Counted from the stretch's first letter, positions 7,197 through 16,329 are shown. The stretch: DNA of 51,593 nt from Nonomuraea deserti (GCF_004348685.1 NZ_SMKO01000051.1:1-51593), one strand, 5' to 3'. Translations and numbers: made by a program. The notes: generated from the letters alone by a model not told the origin.

Positions 7197-8507
7197 ATGA
7201 CAGAAAGGCGAGATGACGTGCGACGACGTCGATCGATACTCGGTACATCTCTGGCCGTGGTCGTGGCCATGGGCCTGTCCGCCTGCGGCGGTGGCGGCGA
7301 CGACGCCGGCGCGTCCAAGACGATCCGGGTCACCCTGGCCAACCACGTGTGGACCGAGAACATCAAGAAGGCGCTGCCCGCGTTCGAGAAGCAGACCGGG
7401 CTCAAGGTCGAGGTCACCCAGCTCGGCGAGGACCAGCTCTCCGACCAGTACAACGTCAAGCTGAACGCCGGCTCGGCCGACATCGACGTGATGATGTACC
7501 GCCCGCTGCAGGAGGGCAAGCTCTTCGCCAAGAACAAGTACCTCGCCGACCTGTCCGCCCAGGTGAAGTCCGAAAGCTGGGACTTCGGCGACTTCCAGGC
7601 CGGCCCGGTGGAGGCCACCACGTACGAGGGCAAGCCCGTCGGGATCCCGATCATCACCGAGCAGGAGGTCCTCTACTACCGCAAGGACCTGCTCGACAAG
7701 GCCGGCCTGAGCGGCCCGCCGAAGACCCTCGACGAGCTGAAGGCCGCAGCCGCCAAGATCAAGGCGGCCGAGCCGGACGTCGCCGGGTTCGTCTCCCGCA
7801 CCGGCAAGTCCACGGCGGTCACCCAGTTCTCCAGCTTCCTCTACAGCTTCGGCGGCGACTTCGTCGACGGCGGCGGCAAGGCCGCGGTCAACAGCGAGGC
7901 GGCCAAGCAGGCGTACGCCTACTACGGCGGGCTGATCAAGGACTCCGGCCCGGCGAACGTCAGCACCGACATGGGCTGGCCCGAGGCGATGGCCATCTTC
8001 ACCCAGGGCAAGGCCGCCTTCTACACCGAGGCGAACTCGCTCTACAAGAACGCCACCGACCCGGCCAAGTCCAAGATCTCGGACAAGGTGGGCTTCGCTC
8101 CGTTCCCGGCAGGCCCCGCCGGTTCCAAGCCGTACAACATCCCGTCGTGGGCGCTGGGCATCAACGACAGCTCCGAGAACACGGACAACGCCTGGAAGTT
8201 CATCGAGTGGGCCACCAGCAAGGAGCAGACGCTCGCCCAGCAGAAGTCCGGCGTGCCGGGCGCCCGCACCTCCGTCTGGGCCGATCCCGAAGGCACCTCG
8301 ACCTTCCCGAAGGACCTGGCGGAGGCCATCGCGGCCAGCACCAAGGACGGGGTGGGCCATGATCGGCCGCTGGTCGTCCAGGTCGCCGAGGCCCGCGAGA
8401 TCGTCGGCCAGCCGATCGTGGACGCGATCACCGGCAAGGACGCCGCCGCGTCCGCCGACACGGCCAACGCCGCGTTCCAGAAGTTCCTGGACGACGAGGC
8501 CAAGTAA
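7197..8507 (+). CDS. Sugar(-acid) ABC transporter solute-binding lipoprotein
   Basis: A 436-aa type-1 family extracellular solute-binding protein. After a basic start and hydrophobic stretch, Cys30 in the lipobox (MGLSAC) is the lipidation site. The mature part has the usual signatures: ALPAFEKQTGLKVEVTQLG, a DVMMYRP segment, and a C-terminal NAWKFIEWATSKEQ. I chose the ATG at 7197, with GAGAGGGCGG upstream; a GTG at 7218 is also possible and gives a shorter signal peptide, and a GTG at 7170 would add an untypical leader. It heads the operon binding protein, two permeases, DgoD, ManD, so the ligand is probably a hexonate, hexuronate or a glycoside of one. No ATPase gene is present; a shared MsiK-type ATPase encoded elsewhere is the usual actinomycete solution. 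Confidence 0.9.
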   Translation: MTERRDDVRRRRSILGTSLAVVVAMGLSACGGGGDDAGASKTIRVTLANHVWTENIKKALPAFEKQTGLKVEVTQLGEDQLSDQYNVKLNAGSADIDVMMYRPLQEGKLFAKNKYLADLSAQVKSESWDFGDFQAGPVEATTYEGKPVGIPIITEQEVLYYRKDLLDKAGLSGPPKTLDELKAAAAKIKAAEPDVAGFVSRTGKSTAVTQFSSFLYSFGGDFVDGGGKAAVNSEAAKQAYAYYGGLIKDSGPANVSTDMGWPEAMAIFTQGKAAFYTEANSLYKNATDPAKSKISDKVGFAPFPAGPAGSKPYNIPSWALGINDSSENTDNAWKFIEWATSKEQTLAQQKSGVPGARTSVWADPEGTSTFPKDLAEAIAASTKDGVGHDRPLVVQVAEAREIVGQPIVDAITGKDAAASADTANAAFQKFLDDEAK

Positions 8508-8514
8508 GCGGCAC

Positions 8515-8550
8515 ACGCGGGTGGCGGGAGCGAGCGCCCGCCACCCGCGT
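8515..8550 (+). terminator. Perfect 14-bp hairpin between binding protein and permease genes
   Basis: ACGCGGGTGGCGGG (8515-8528) pairs perfectly with CCCGCCACCCGCGT (8537-8550) around an 8-nt loop. There is no T tract. A strong hairpin right after a binding-protein gene typically causes partial termination or protects the upstream mRNA, giving more binding protein than permease. The Shine-Dalgarno of the next gene lies about 15 bases beyond it. Confidence 0.75.
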
Positions 8551-8574
8551 ACCTTGCCCATCCCTGGAGACCTC

Positions 8575-9516
8575 ATGGCAACGATCACGACCAAGGCGGC
8601 GCGCGGCACTCCCACCGCCCCCGGCACGCCCGGCTGGGTGCGCTGGGTCGACGACCACCGCAAATGGCTCTTCGCCGCGCCCGCGATGACCTTCGTCGCC
8701 GCGCTGCTCGTCTTCCCCCTGGCCTGGACCGGCTACCTCAGCCTGACCGACGCCGAGGGGTCCGTCCGCGCGGAGAGCGAGTTCGTGGGCCTGCAGAACT
8801 ACCTCGACGTGCTCTCCGACACCGCACGGTTCTGGCCCGCCGTCGGCAGGACCGCCGCGTTCACCGGCGTCGCGCTGCTGTTCGAGGTGGTCCTCGGAAT
8901 GGCGATCGCCCTGCTGCTCTGGCGGCCGTTCAAGGCCCAGAAGTGGGTACGCGTCGCCATCCTGCTGCCGCTCGTCGCCACCCCCGTCGCGGTCGGCATG
9001 ATGTGGCGGCTCATCTTCGACCCGAACATCGGCCTGGCCAACCAGCTGCTCGGCTGGTTCGGCATCGGGCCGCAGCCGTGGCTCGCCGGCCAGCACACGG
9101 CCCTGCCCACCACGATCTTCATCGACGTGTGGCAGTGGACGCCGATGGTGGCGCTGATCCTGCTGGCCGGGCTGACATCGCTGTCGGACGAGCCGCAGGA
9201 GGCGGCCCGCATCGACGGCGCCAGCACCTGGCAGCGTTTCCGGCACGTCACCCTGCCGCTGCTGGCGCCCACGCTGACCGTGGCGATCCTGCTGCGCGGC
9301 ATCGACGCGCTGAAGACCTTCGACATCCTCTACGCCACCAAGGGGCGGGGCGGCGGCTCGTTCCACGAGGTGGAGACCCTCAACGTGTACGCCTACGGCC
9401 TCAGCTTCGACTACAACGAGTACGGCGTCTCCTCCACCGTCCTCATCCTCTTCTTCCTGATCATCATCGGGGCCATGTGGGCCCTGACCGCCCGGCGCAA
9501 GGAGGCCCAGCGATGA
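8575..9516 (+). CDS. ABC sugar transporter permease, MalF type
   Basis: A 313-aa inner-membrane permease with six predicted hydrophobic segments. The EAA loop that docks the ATPase is visible as EPQEAARIDGASTWQRFRHV near residues 203-222. A GGAG five bases before the ATG at 8575 decides the start. It overlaps the next permease gene by 4 bp (ATGA). Together with that protein it forms the transmembrane channel of a carbohydrate importer. Confidence 0.92.
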   Translation: MATITTKAARGTPTAPGTPGWVRWVDDHRKWLFAAPAMTFVAALLVFPLAWTGYLSLTDAEGSVRAESEFVGLQNYLDVLSDTARFWPAVGRTAAFTGVALLFEVVLGMAIALLLWRPFKAQKWVRVAILLPLVATPVAVGMMWRLIFDPNIGLANQLLGWFGIGPQPWLAGQHTALPTTIFIDVWQWTPMVALILLAGLTSLSDEPQEAARIDGASTWQRFRHVTLPLLAPTLTVAILLRGIDALKTFDILYATKGRGGGSFHEVETLNVYAYGLSFDYNEYGVSSTVLILFFLIIIGAMWALTARRKEAQR

Positions 9517-10328
9517 AGCCACGGCCCGCGTACCGGGTGTTCCGGGTGGTGGCGCTCACCGTCGTGGTGCTCACGCTGATCGCACCCCTGATCTGGATGA
9601 TCGCCGCGTCGTTCAAGACCAACGTCGACATCTACGATCCGGGCAAGGCGCTGGTCTTCTCCCCCACCCTGGCCAACTACGCCAAGGTGCTCCAGCAGGC
9701 GAACTACGTCGAGTTCATCCTCAACAGCCTCTGGGTGGCGTTCGCCGCCACCGTGGCGTCGCTGATCCTCGGCCTGCCGGCGGCGTACTCGATGAGCCGG
9801 TTCAACATGAGGAAGTCCGCGCTGGTGGTGCTGATGGCCCGGGTCATCCCCGGCGTCTCGCTCCTGGTGCCCTGGTTCTACGTCTTCTCCAACCTGAAGA
9901 TGGTCGGGGGCTTCGGGGTGCTGATCATCAGCCACATGTTCGTCTCGCTGCCGCTGGTGGTCTACATCATGATGGGCTATTTCGACAGCCTGCCGGCGGA
10001 GCTGGAGGAGGCGGCACTGGTCGACGGGCTGACCCACATCGGCGCCTTCCGGCGCATCACGCTGCCGCTGTCCATGCCGGGGATCGCCACCGCCGGGATC
10101 CTGTCCTTCATCTTCTCCTGGAACAACTTCATGTTCGCGCTCGTGCTCTCCGACGCCGGCACCAAGACCCTGCCCGTGGCGATCTTCGACTTCGTCGGTT
10201 ACGCCAGCATCGACTGGGGCGGCCTGATGGCCGCGACCACCGTGGTGACCCTGCCGATCATGGTGATCGCCTTGTTCGTGCAGAAGTACGTGGTCTCCGG
10301 CCTCACGGCCGGCGCGACGAAGGGCTGA
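9513..10328 (+). CDS. ABC sugar transporter permease, MalG type
   Basis: A 271-aa permease with the MalG-type N-terminus (IAPLIWMIAASFKTN), six hydrophobic helices and the EAA motif ELEEAALVDGLTHIGAFRRI. The start overlaps the MalF-type gene by 4 bp, and the dgoD ATG lies 5 bases beyond its stop, so the three genes are tightly coupled. It is the second half of the importer channel; the ATPase must come from elsewhere. Confidence 0.92.
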   Translation: MKPRPAYRVFRVVALTVVVLTLIAPLIWMIAASFKTNVDIYDPGKALVFSPTLANYAKVLQQANYVEFILNSLWVAFAATVASLILGLPAAYSMSRFNMRKSALVVLMARVIPGVSLLVPWFYVFSNLKMVGGFGVLIISHMFVSLPLVVYIMMGYFDSLPAELEEAALVDGLTHIGAFRRITLPLSMPGIATAGILSFIFSWNNFMFALVLSDAGTKTLPVAIFDFVGYASIDWGGLMAATTVVTLPIMVIALFVQKYVVSGLTAGATKG

Positions 10329-10333
10329 CCGGC

Positions 10334-11482
10334 ATGACCACCATCGCACGCATCGAGACCTTCCTGGTCGCCCCCCGCTGGCTCTTCGTCCGGGTGGAGA
10401 CCGGCTCCGGGATCGTCGGCTGGGGCGAGGCCACCTGCGAAGGGCGGTCCGAGACCGTCCGCGCCGCCGTGCACCAGCTGGCCGAGCTGCTGGTCGGCCG
10501 GGACGCGCTGCGCATCGAGGACCACTGGCAGGTGATGACCAAGGGCTCGTTCTACCGGGGCGGCCCGATCCTGGCCAGTGCCGTGGCGGGCCTCGACCAG
10601 GCGCTCTGGGACATCGCGGGCAAGCACTTCGGCGCCCCCGTGCACCAGCTGCTGGGCGGCCCGGTCAGGGACCGCATCCGCGTGTACGGCTGGGTCGGCG
10701 GCGACGAGCCCGGCGAGGTGCGCGACCACATCGCCGCCCAGGTGGAGGCCGGGCTCACCGCGGTGAAGATGAACGCCTCCGGCAGGATGAGCCCGGTCGC
10801 GTCGGTCGCCGAGCTGGACGGCGTGATCGGCCGGGTGGCCGCCGCCCGCGAGGTGCTCGGCAACCACCGCGACGTCGCCGTCGACCTGCACGGGCGGTTC
10901 ACCCTGGCCAACGCCCGCCGGCTGGCGCCGCTGCTGGAGCCGTACCGGCCGATGTTCATCGAGGAGCCGGTCGTCCCGGAGAACTCCCACCTCATCGGCG
11001 CGTTCGTCGGCTCGACCACCGTCCCGGTGTCGACCGGCGAACGGCTCTACAGCCGGCAGGAGTTCCTGCCCGTCTTCCAGGCCGGCATCGCGGTCGCCCA
11101 GCCGGACCTCTCGCACGCCGGAGGCATCACCGAGGTACGCAAGATCGCCGCGCTCGCCGACGTGTACGACGTGCAACTCGCGCCGCACTGCCCGCTCGGC
11201 CCGATCGCCCTCGCGGCCTGCCTGCAGGTCGGCTTCGCCACGCCGAACTACCTGATCCAGGAACAGAGCCTCGGCATCCACTACAACCGCGGCGCCGACG
11301 TGCTCGACTACTGCGCCGACAAGACCCCGTTGACCTTCGTGGACGGGCACGTCGAGCGGCTCACCGCGCCCGGACTGGGCATCGAGATCGACGATGCGCA
11401 GGTCCGCGCCGCCGACAAGAAGGGGCACGCCTGGCGCAGCCCCGTCTGGCGGCACCGGGACGGCTCCTACGCGGAATGGTGA
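10334..11482 (+). CDS. dgoD: D-galactonate dehydratase
   Basis: A 382-aa enolase-superfamily enzyme that dehydrates D-galactonate to 2-keto-3-deoxy-galactonate. Metal ligands Asp184, Glu210 and Glu236, catalytic His186 and His285, and Glu310 fall almost exactly at the positions known in E. coli DgoD (183, 209, 235, 185, 285, 310). The HCPLGPIALAACLQ stretch and the C-terminal WRHRDGSYAEW are characteristic of this isofunctional group. It sits directly behind the permease genes, suggesting that the imported compound yields galactonate or that galactonate itself is imported. The kinase and aldolase of the De Ley-Doudoroff route are not in the window. Confidence 0.9.
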   Translation: MTTIARIETFLVAPRWLFVRVETGSGIVGWGEATCEGRSETVRAAVHQLAELLVGRDALRIEDHWQVMTKGSFYRGGPILASAVAGLDQALWDIAGKHFGAPVHQLLGGPVRDRIRVYGWVGGDEPGEVRDHIAAQVEAGLTAVKMNASGRMSPVASVAELDGVIGRVAAAREVLGNHRDVAVDLHGRFTLANARRLAPLLEPYRPMFIEEPVVPENSHLIGAFVGSTTVPVSTGERLYSRQEFLPVFQAGIAVAQPDLSHAGGITEVRKIAALADVYDVQLAPHCPLGPIALAACLQVGFATPNYLIQEQSLGIHYNRGADVLDYCADKTPLTFVDGHVERLTAPGLGIEIDDAQVRAADKKGHAWRSPVWRHRDGSYAEW

Positions 11483-11575
11483 CATGCCCCCGGCATGACC
11501 AGCGGGGCCGCCGCGCGTCCACGGCCCGCGGCCCGGCCCGTCCCCCGCTCGCACCACCCGTGAGAAAGGCACCAC

Positions 11576-12805
11576 GTGAAGATCACCGCTGCGGACGTCA
11601 TCGTCACCAGCCCCGACCGCAACTTCGTCACCCTCAGGATCACGACGGATGACGGGATCACGGGGCTGGGCGACGGCACCCTCAACGGTCGGGAACTGTC
11701 GGTCGCGTCGTACCTGGCCGACCACGTCGTCCCCCTGCTGATCGGGCGCGACCCGCACCGCATCGAGGACACCTGGCAGTTCCTCTACCGCTCGGCGTAC
11801 TGGCGGCGCGGGCCCGTCACCATGGCCGCCATCGCGGCCGTCGACGTGGCGCTCTGGGACATCAAGGCCAAGGCCGCCGGGATGCCCCTCTACCAGCTGC
11901 TCGGCGGCGCCTCCAGGACCGGGATCATGGCGTACGGGCACGCCTCGGGCCGGGACCTGCCCGAGCTGTTCGACTCGATCCGCCGGCACCTGGAGCTGGG
12001 GTACCGCTCGATCCGGGTGCAGACCTCCGTCCCTGGCATCAACGCCGTGTACGGCGTGGCCGCCCAGCCGAGCGTCGACGGCAAGCGCTACGACTACGAG
12101 CCGGCCCAGCGCACCGCGCTCCCCGCGGAGGAGGACTGGGACACCCGGGCCTACCTGCGCCACCTGCCCGGCGTGTTCGAGGCGGTGCGGGGCGAGTTCG
12201 GGCCCGAGTTGCCGCTGCTGCACGACGGGCACCACCGGATGACCCCCATCCAGGCGGCCAAGCTCGGCAAGGCGCTCGAACCGTACGACCTGTTCTGGCT
12301 GGAGGACTGCACGCCCGCGGAGAACCAGGAGGCGCTGCGCCTGGTCCGCCGGCACACCACCACCCCGCTGGCCATCGGCGAGATCTTCAACACCGTGTGG
12401 GACTACCAGACGCTGATCCGCGAGCAGCTCATCGACTACGTGCGGTCCGCCGTCACCCACACCGGCGGGATCACGGCCATGCGGAAACTGCTCGACTACG
12501 CCGCCCAGTACCAGATCAAGTCCGGGATCCACGGCCCGACCGACATCTCGCCGGTCGGCATGGCCGCCGCCCTGCACCTGGACCTCGCGATCCACAACTT
12601 CGGCATCCAGGAGTACATGCAGCACGGCGCCGCCACCAACGAGGTGTTCCGGCAGTCGTTCACCTTCGCCGACGGCTACCTGCACCCCGGCGAGCTGCCG
12701 GGGCTCGGCGTGGACCTCGACGAGGAGGCCGCGGCGCGCTTCCCGTACCAGGCGGCGTACCTGCCGTTCAACCGGCTCAAGGACGGCACCGTCCACGACT
12801 GGTGA
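11576..12805 (+). CDS. manD: D-mannonate dehydratase (ManD, RspA-like)
   Basis: A 409-aa enolase-superfamily dehydratase converting D-mannonate (sometimes D-gluconate) to 2-keto-3-deoxy-gluconate. Metal ligands are Asp217, Glu243 and Glu269. The Arg147/Tyr159 pair that defines ManD active sites is present at exactly those positions, along with His219 and His319, and the chain ends [11 protein letters not shown] as in ManD. The GTG at 11576 has GAGAAAGG upstream. It follows dgoD by 93 bp and ends in a strong hairpin. Low-activity ManD homologues exist that prefer gluconate or have no measured role, so the substrate needs assay. Confidence 0.9.
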   Translation: MKITAADVIVTSPDRNFVTLRITTDDGITGLGDGTLNGRELSVASYLADHVVPLLIGRDPHRIEDTWQFLYRSAYWRRGPVTMAAIAAVDVALWDIKAKAAGMPLYQLLGGASRTGIMAYGHASGRDLPELFDSIRRHLELGYRSIRVQTSVPGINAVYGVAAQPSVDGKRYDYEPAQRTALPAEEDWDTRAYLRHLPGVFEAVRGEFGPELPLLHDGHHRMTPIQAAKLGKALEPYDLFWLEDCTPAENQEALRLVRRHTTTPLAIGEIFNTVWDYQTLIREQLIDYVRSAVTHTGGITAMRKLLDYAAQYQIKSGIHGPTDISPVGMAAALHLDLAIHNFGIQEYMQHGAATNEVFRQSFTFADGYLHPGELPGLGVDLDEEAAARFPYQAAYLPFNRLKDGTVHDW

Positions 12806-12810
12806 GCACC

Positions 12811-12844
12811 GGCCCGCCCGGCCCGTCGTGGTGCCGGGCGGGCC
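12811..12844 (+). terminator. Strong hairpin terminator after manD
   Basis: GGCCCGCCCGGC (12811-12822) pairs perfectly with GCCGGGCGGGCC (12833-12844) over a 10-nt loop, 6 bases after the manD stop. It lies in the 110-bp gap between convergent manD and the hydrolase gene. No T tract follows, as is common in high-GC actinomycetes. Confidence 0.75.
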
Positions 12845-12915
12845 CCGCCCCCGCGGGCCGCTCAGGGAGATGCGGGCGACCCTGGAAAGCGTCTCCGTAG
12901 CGCCCCGCCCGGGGG

Positions 12916-14040
12916 CTACCAGAACTTCACTTCGGGGTACTTCCGCGACGGCTTGTCCAGGAGAGGCCGACGCTCGCCCTTGAGGTGCGCGTCGAGGAAG
13001 GCGGTGACGTACGAACGAGTGATCTTGAGGGCGCGCTTGCCGTCGATCGGCGTCTTGGGCAGCCCGAGCTGCGGCAGCAGCACCGCATAGTCCATGAAGC
13101 TCATGTGTTCGGCGCCGGTCACGGTCAGCCAGCGTTTCCCGTCACCCTTCACGTGCGGCCAGAACAGGTCCCACGAGCCGTCCTTGCCGCCCGATTCCGG
13201 CTGGTGCCGGGGATTGCCGATCATCATGAAGGGCTTGACCAGCGGCTTGGCCGGCGTCTTGGGGTTGTAGGTGCCGTCGAGATTGACCGCGGCCTTGATC
13301 CGCCCCGACACCGGCAGCAGGTGCGCCGCGCTCTGGCCGCCGACCGAGTGACCCACCATGGCGATCCTCCTCTCGTCGATCAGCCGTTTCCAGCGCTTGT
13401 CCGCTTCCAGCCGCTTGAGGACGAACTCGGTGTCCGCGGCCCGCACCCGGGCCACCTTCTCGCCCGTCTCAGGGGTCTGGCCGGCCTTCCCCGCCTCGAA
13501 GGTGACGGTCCTGCCGTCGGGGAAGGTGGTGGCCAGCGACTCGTACGTGTGCTCGATCCCCGCCACCAGGTAGCCGCGGCTGGCGAACTCCTCGGCCAGC
13601 GAGGTCATGCTCGCGCGGGGCAGCGTCATGCCGGGCGACAGGACCACCAGAGGCCATCCGCCTTTCCGCTGCTGCGCGGGAACGCCGGCGCGGGCGTGCG
13701 TCACGGTCTTGGCGAGCGTGTCCGCCGGTACGTCCGCGAGCCGCGGCTCGCTCCTAATGATCAGCTCTGATTCCTGCGGCGTGAGGTACGGCGCGCGCTT
13801 GCCGGCGGCCTTGCGCGCCGGGTACCAGATCGAGACCATCAGCTCGCGCGCGTTCCGGTCGGTCACCCAGGGGTCGGGGCGGCTGGAGTCGATCAGGTGC
13901 AGGTCGGTCCTGCCGACCGGGTGGTCACCGGTCGGCGCCGGCAGGGCGGTGACGGGCGCGGCGGCCTCGGCCGGGATCGCGCCCAGGGTGGTCAGTGATG
14001 CGGAAAGCGCGAGAACGCTCGCGGTCACGGTCTTCTTCAT
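12916..14040 (-). CDS. Secreted alpha/beta hydrolase, PAF-acetylhydrolase/lipase-like
   Basis: A 374-aa secreted alpha/beta hydrolase. The signal peptide (MKKTVTASVLALSASLTTLGAIPAEA) is followed by a mature domain with the nucleophile elbow GHSVGGQS, an acid candidate in NLDGTY and the catalytic His in TGAEHMSF. The overall order matches the isoform-II PAF acetylhydrolase and dienelactone-type hydrolases seen in many actinomycetes, which act on short-chain esters. I place the start at the ATG at 14040 because it begins the signal peptide; the 17 codons upstream look like untranslated leader. It is transcribed towards manD and stands alone. The natural ester substrate is unknown. Confidence 0.8.
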   Translation of the reverse strand: MKKTVTASVLALSASLTTLGAIPAEAAAPVTALPAPTGDHPVGRTDLHLIDSSRPDPWVTDRNARELMVSIWYPARKAAGKRAPYLTPQESELIIRSEPRLADVPADTLAKTVTHARAGVPAQQRKGGWPLVVLSPGMTLPRASMTSLAEEFASRGYLVAGIEHTYESLATTFPDGRTVTFEAGKAGQTPETGEKVARVRAADTEFVLKRLEADKRWKRLIDERRIAMVGHSVGGQSAAHLLPVSGRIKAAVNLDGTYNPKTPAKPLVKPFMMIGNPRHQPESGGKDGSWDLFWPHVKGDGKRWLTVTGAEHMSFMDYAVLLPQLGLPKTPIDGKRALKITRSYVTAFLDAHLKGERRPLLDKPSRKYPEVKFW

Positions 14041-14247
14041 GCGCTCAACCGTGCCGCGTGACGGCGGTCGACCGTCCCCGGCGAAAGTCACACGGCCCCA
14101 GCGACTTTCGTAGGGGATGGCCGGTCAGCCGTCGTCCTGCTCACCCCCGTCGTGATGGCCGACAGGTTCTCGCCGTCTTCTGGGAACCGGATGCGGCGCG
14201 CCGGAGCTCTCGCGTTCGTCCCGCGAACGGACAGGCATCGCCTGCCG

Positions 14248-14907
14248 TCAGGGGTGCTGGGGCGGTCGCGGGACGAGCAGCCCCCGGTTGAACGCCTCGG
14301 TGACGGCGGCGGCGCGGTCGTTGACCCCGAGCTTGGCGTAGATGTTGAGCATGTGCGACTTGATGGTCGCCTCGGTGAGGAACAACCGGGCCGCCGCCTC
14401 CCGGTTCGTGGCCCCGGACGCCACCAGCTGGAGCACTTCGACCTCGCGCGGGCTGAGCGGCCCGGGCACGGGCGCGCGCACGCGGTTCATCAGCAGGGCC
14501 GCCACCGACGGGGCGAGCACCGCCTCGCCGCGGGCCGCCGCCCGGACCCCCCGCGACAACTCGTCGCGGGGAGCGTCCTTGAGGAGGTATCCGGTGGCGC
14601 CCGCCTCGATCGCCGGAAGCACGTGGCTGTCGGTGTCGTACGTGGTCAGCACCAGCACGCGGGCCTCGCTCCCCCGCTCGGCGAGCTGCCTGATCGCGCT
14701 CACGCCGTCCATGCCGGGCATCCGCAGGTCCATGAGGATCACGTCCGGACGCAGGGCCTGGGCCAGCCGGACCGCCTCGGCTCCGTCGGCGGCCTCGCCG
14801 AGCACCTCGAACTCCGGGTCGCGGGCGAACATGCTGCTCAGCCCGTCTCTGACCACCGGGTGATCGTCCACGATCAGCAGCCGGATCGGGCCGGCGGGGC
14901 CGCTCAC
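14248..14907 (-). CDS. NarL/LuxR-type response regulator
   Basis: A 219-aa response regulator. The receiver domain has the acidic pair Asp14/Asp15, phosphoacceptor Asp60 in DVILMDLRMPG, the Thr in LVLTTYD and the Lys in YLLKDAP. A C-terminal LuxR-type helix-turn-helix (LSPREVEVLQLVASGATNREAAARLFLTEATIKSHMLNIYAKLGV) binds DNA. The GTG at 14907 overlaps the kinase stop by 4 bp and has GGAGG seven bases upstream, which favours it over the ATG at 14913 that is only one base from that GGAGG. It is paired with the adjacent kinase; the regulated genes are not apparent. Confidence 0.93.
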   Translation of the reverse strand: MSGPAGPIRLLIVDDHPVVRDGLSSMFARDPEFEVLGEAADGAEAVRLAQALRPDVILMDLRMPGMDGVSAIRQLAERGSEARVLVLTTYDTDSHVLPAIEAGATGYLLKDAPRDELSRGVRAAARGEAVLAPSVAALLMNRVRAPVPGPLSPREVEVLQLVASGATNREAAARLFLTEATIKSHMLNIYAKLGVNDRAAAVTEAFNRGLLVPRPPQHP

Positions 14908-16259
14908 GCGCATGCCTCCGCCCGCTCGGAGGGGACGCGGGCCGAGATGCCCGTGCCGGCGCCCGGCTCCGACTCGACCTGCAGGGTGCCGGACACGCTC
15001 TCGATCCGTTGCCGCATCGCGATCAGGCCGAACCCGCCGCGATCGGCCCGCAGGCTTTCGGCGGCGGCGTCGAGCCTGGCCGGGTCGAAGCCGCCGCCGT
15101 CGTCGCGGACGTCCAGAGCCGCCTCGTGCTCCAGATACGACAACGTCACCCCCACCCTGGTCGCCCGCGCGTGCTTGGCCACGTTGGCCAGGGCCTCCTG
15201 CGCGATCCTGAGCAGCGCCGCCTCGGCCTCGGGCCGGATCGGCCGCGCCGTGCCGGTCGTCGTGACCTGGACGGTGATGTCGTGCAGTGCCGACCAGCGC
15301 TCGACGACGCCCGCCAGCGCCTCGCTCAGCCGCGCCGAGCGCAGCGGCTCCGGACGCAGCGCGTGCACCGACCGCCGCGCCTCCGACAGGCTCTCCCTGG
15401 CCAGCTCGGTCGCGGCCGCGACGTGCCGGCGCCATCCCGGCGGATCGTCGCCGGCGTGCTCGGCCGCGCGCAACTGGCTGATGATGCCGGTGAAACCCTG
15501 CGCCAGCGTGTCGTGGATCTCCCGCGCCATCCGCTGCCGCTCGTCCTGCACGCCGGCGTCGCGCGCCCGCGCCAGCAGCTGCTCGTGCAGGGCCGCGTTC
15601 TCCGCCAGCGACGCCGCCAGCTTGCGGTTCGCCTCGCGCGCCTCGTGGAGCGCACGGTCCCGCTCCTCGTTCCGCCGGTCGTCGCGCCGGGCGAACCAGG
15701 CGAAGGCGCACATGGGGATGACGTTCGCGGCGACGATGGCTCCGTAGGTGACCAGGCCGGCGGCCGTGCTCTTGTCGACGCCGTACGCCTGCGCCGTGCC
15801 CGCCACCGTCCCCACCGCGGCGACGCCGACCGGCTGCCACGGCCAGGGCAGGACCCGGAAGGCGTGAACGTAGACGGCGGGGGTGAAGAAGCCGAACCAC
15901 GGCGACCTGACGACCAGAGCCGCCCAGAGCAGGACCAGCACGGCGATGAAGACCGCCATCACCGGCGCACGCTCGCGCCAGGCGGGACGGAGCGTGTGAA
16001 CCCCCAGCATCCACGCCGCCAGCAGCGCGCAGAGGACCAGGTCGACGAGCAGGAGCGCGCCTGCCGCTCGCCGGTCGGCCACGGTGACCGCGGCCACGAA
16101 CGCCAGCAACGCGTACGGCCCGACGGCCGCCGGCACCGGCCGCCATGCCCTCCACCGCGTCTGCCACCGCGTCTGCCACCGCGTCTGCCACCGCGTCTGC
16201 GACGGTGCCGGCCGCCATGTCCGCCAACGTGCCGGCCACCGTGTCGCTGGATCGCTCAT
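14904..16259 (-). CDS. HisKA_3-type sensor histidine kinase with a repeat-containing N-terminus
   Basis: A 451-aa NarL-family sensor kinase. After an unusual basic, Trp-rich N-terminus (residues 1-40) come about five transmembrane segments (45-190), a coiled-coil linker, the HisKA_3 box with phospho-acceptor His249 (EIHDTLAQGFTG), and a HATPase_c domain with NVAKHARAT, DDGGGFDP and GGFGLIAMRQR. It phosphorylates the overlapping response regulator. The ATG at 16259 is supported by GGGGAGGAGGG upstream. Residues 22-36 are four TRWQ-type repeats encoded by a 12-bp minisatellite. No extracellular sensor domain is evident, so it probably senses within the membrane. Confidence 0.9.
   Translation of the reverse strand: MSDPATRWPARWRTWRPAPSQTRWQTRWQTRWQTRWRAWRPVPAAVGPYALLAFVAAVTVADRRAAGALLLVDLVLCALLAAWMLGVHTLRPAWRERAPVMAVFIAVLVLLWAALVVRSPWFGFFTPAVYVHAFRVLPWPWQPVGVAAVGTVAGTAQAYGVDKSTAAGLVTYGAIVAANVIPMCAFAWFARRDDRRNEERDRALHEAREANRKLAASLAENAALHEQLLARARDAGVQDERQRMAREIHDTLAQGFTGIISQLRAAEHAGDDPPGWRRHVAAATELARESLSEARRSVHALRPEPLRSARLSEALAGVVERWSALHDITVQVTTTGTARPIRPEAEAALLRIAQEALANVAKHARATRVGVTLSYLEHEAALDVRDDGGGFDPARLDAAAESLRADRGGFGLIAMRQRIESVSGTLQVESEPGAGTGISARVPSERAEACA
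16152..16199 (-). repeat. 12-bp minisatellite, four perfect copies, inside the kinase gene
   Basis: Four uninterrupted copies of CCACCGCGTCTG (plus-strand view) span 16152-16199. On the coding strand they give in-frame TRWQ repeats near the N-terminus. Because the unit is a multiple of three, slippage would change length without breaking the frame. Confidence 0.9.
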
Positions 16260-16329
16260 CCGTGCCCTCCTCCCCCGCGCCCGCTCCCAGCGGCCAATCT
16301 AACCGCCACGCCGGCACGTCCGGCGCCGG

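Noticed and set aside
10199..12796. Very long open frame on the minus strand opposite the MalG-type permease, dgoD and manD
   Set aside because: It is an antisense shadow caused by high GC3 codon use. The plus strand carries enzymes with complete catalytic residues, and the minus frame has low-complexity Val/Arg/Gly/Asp composition with no motif.
16152..16199. CRISPR array
   Set aside because: Units are 12 bp with no spacers and lie in frame within a kinase gene. The 42-bp and 52-bp repeats in the window also lack unique spacers.
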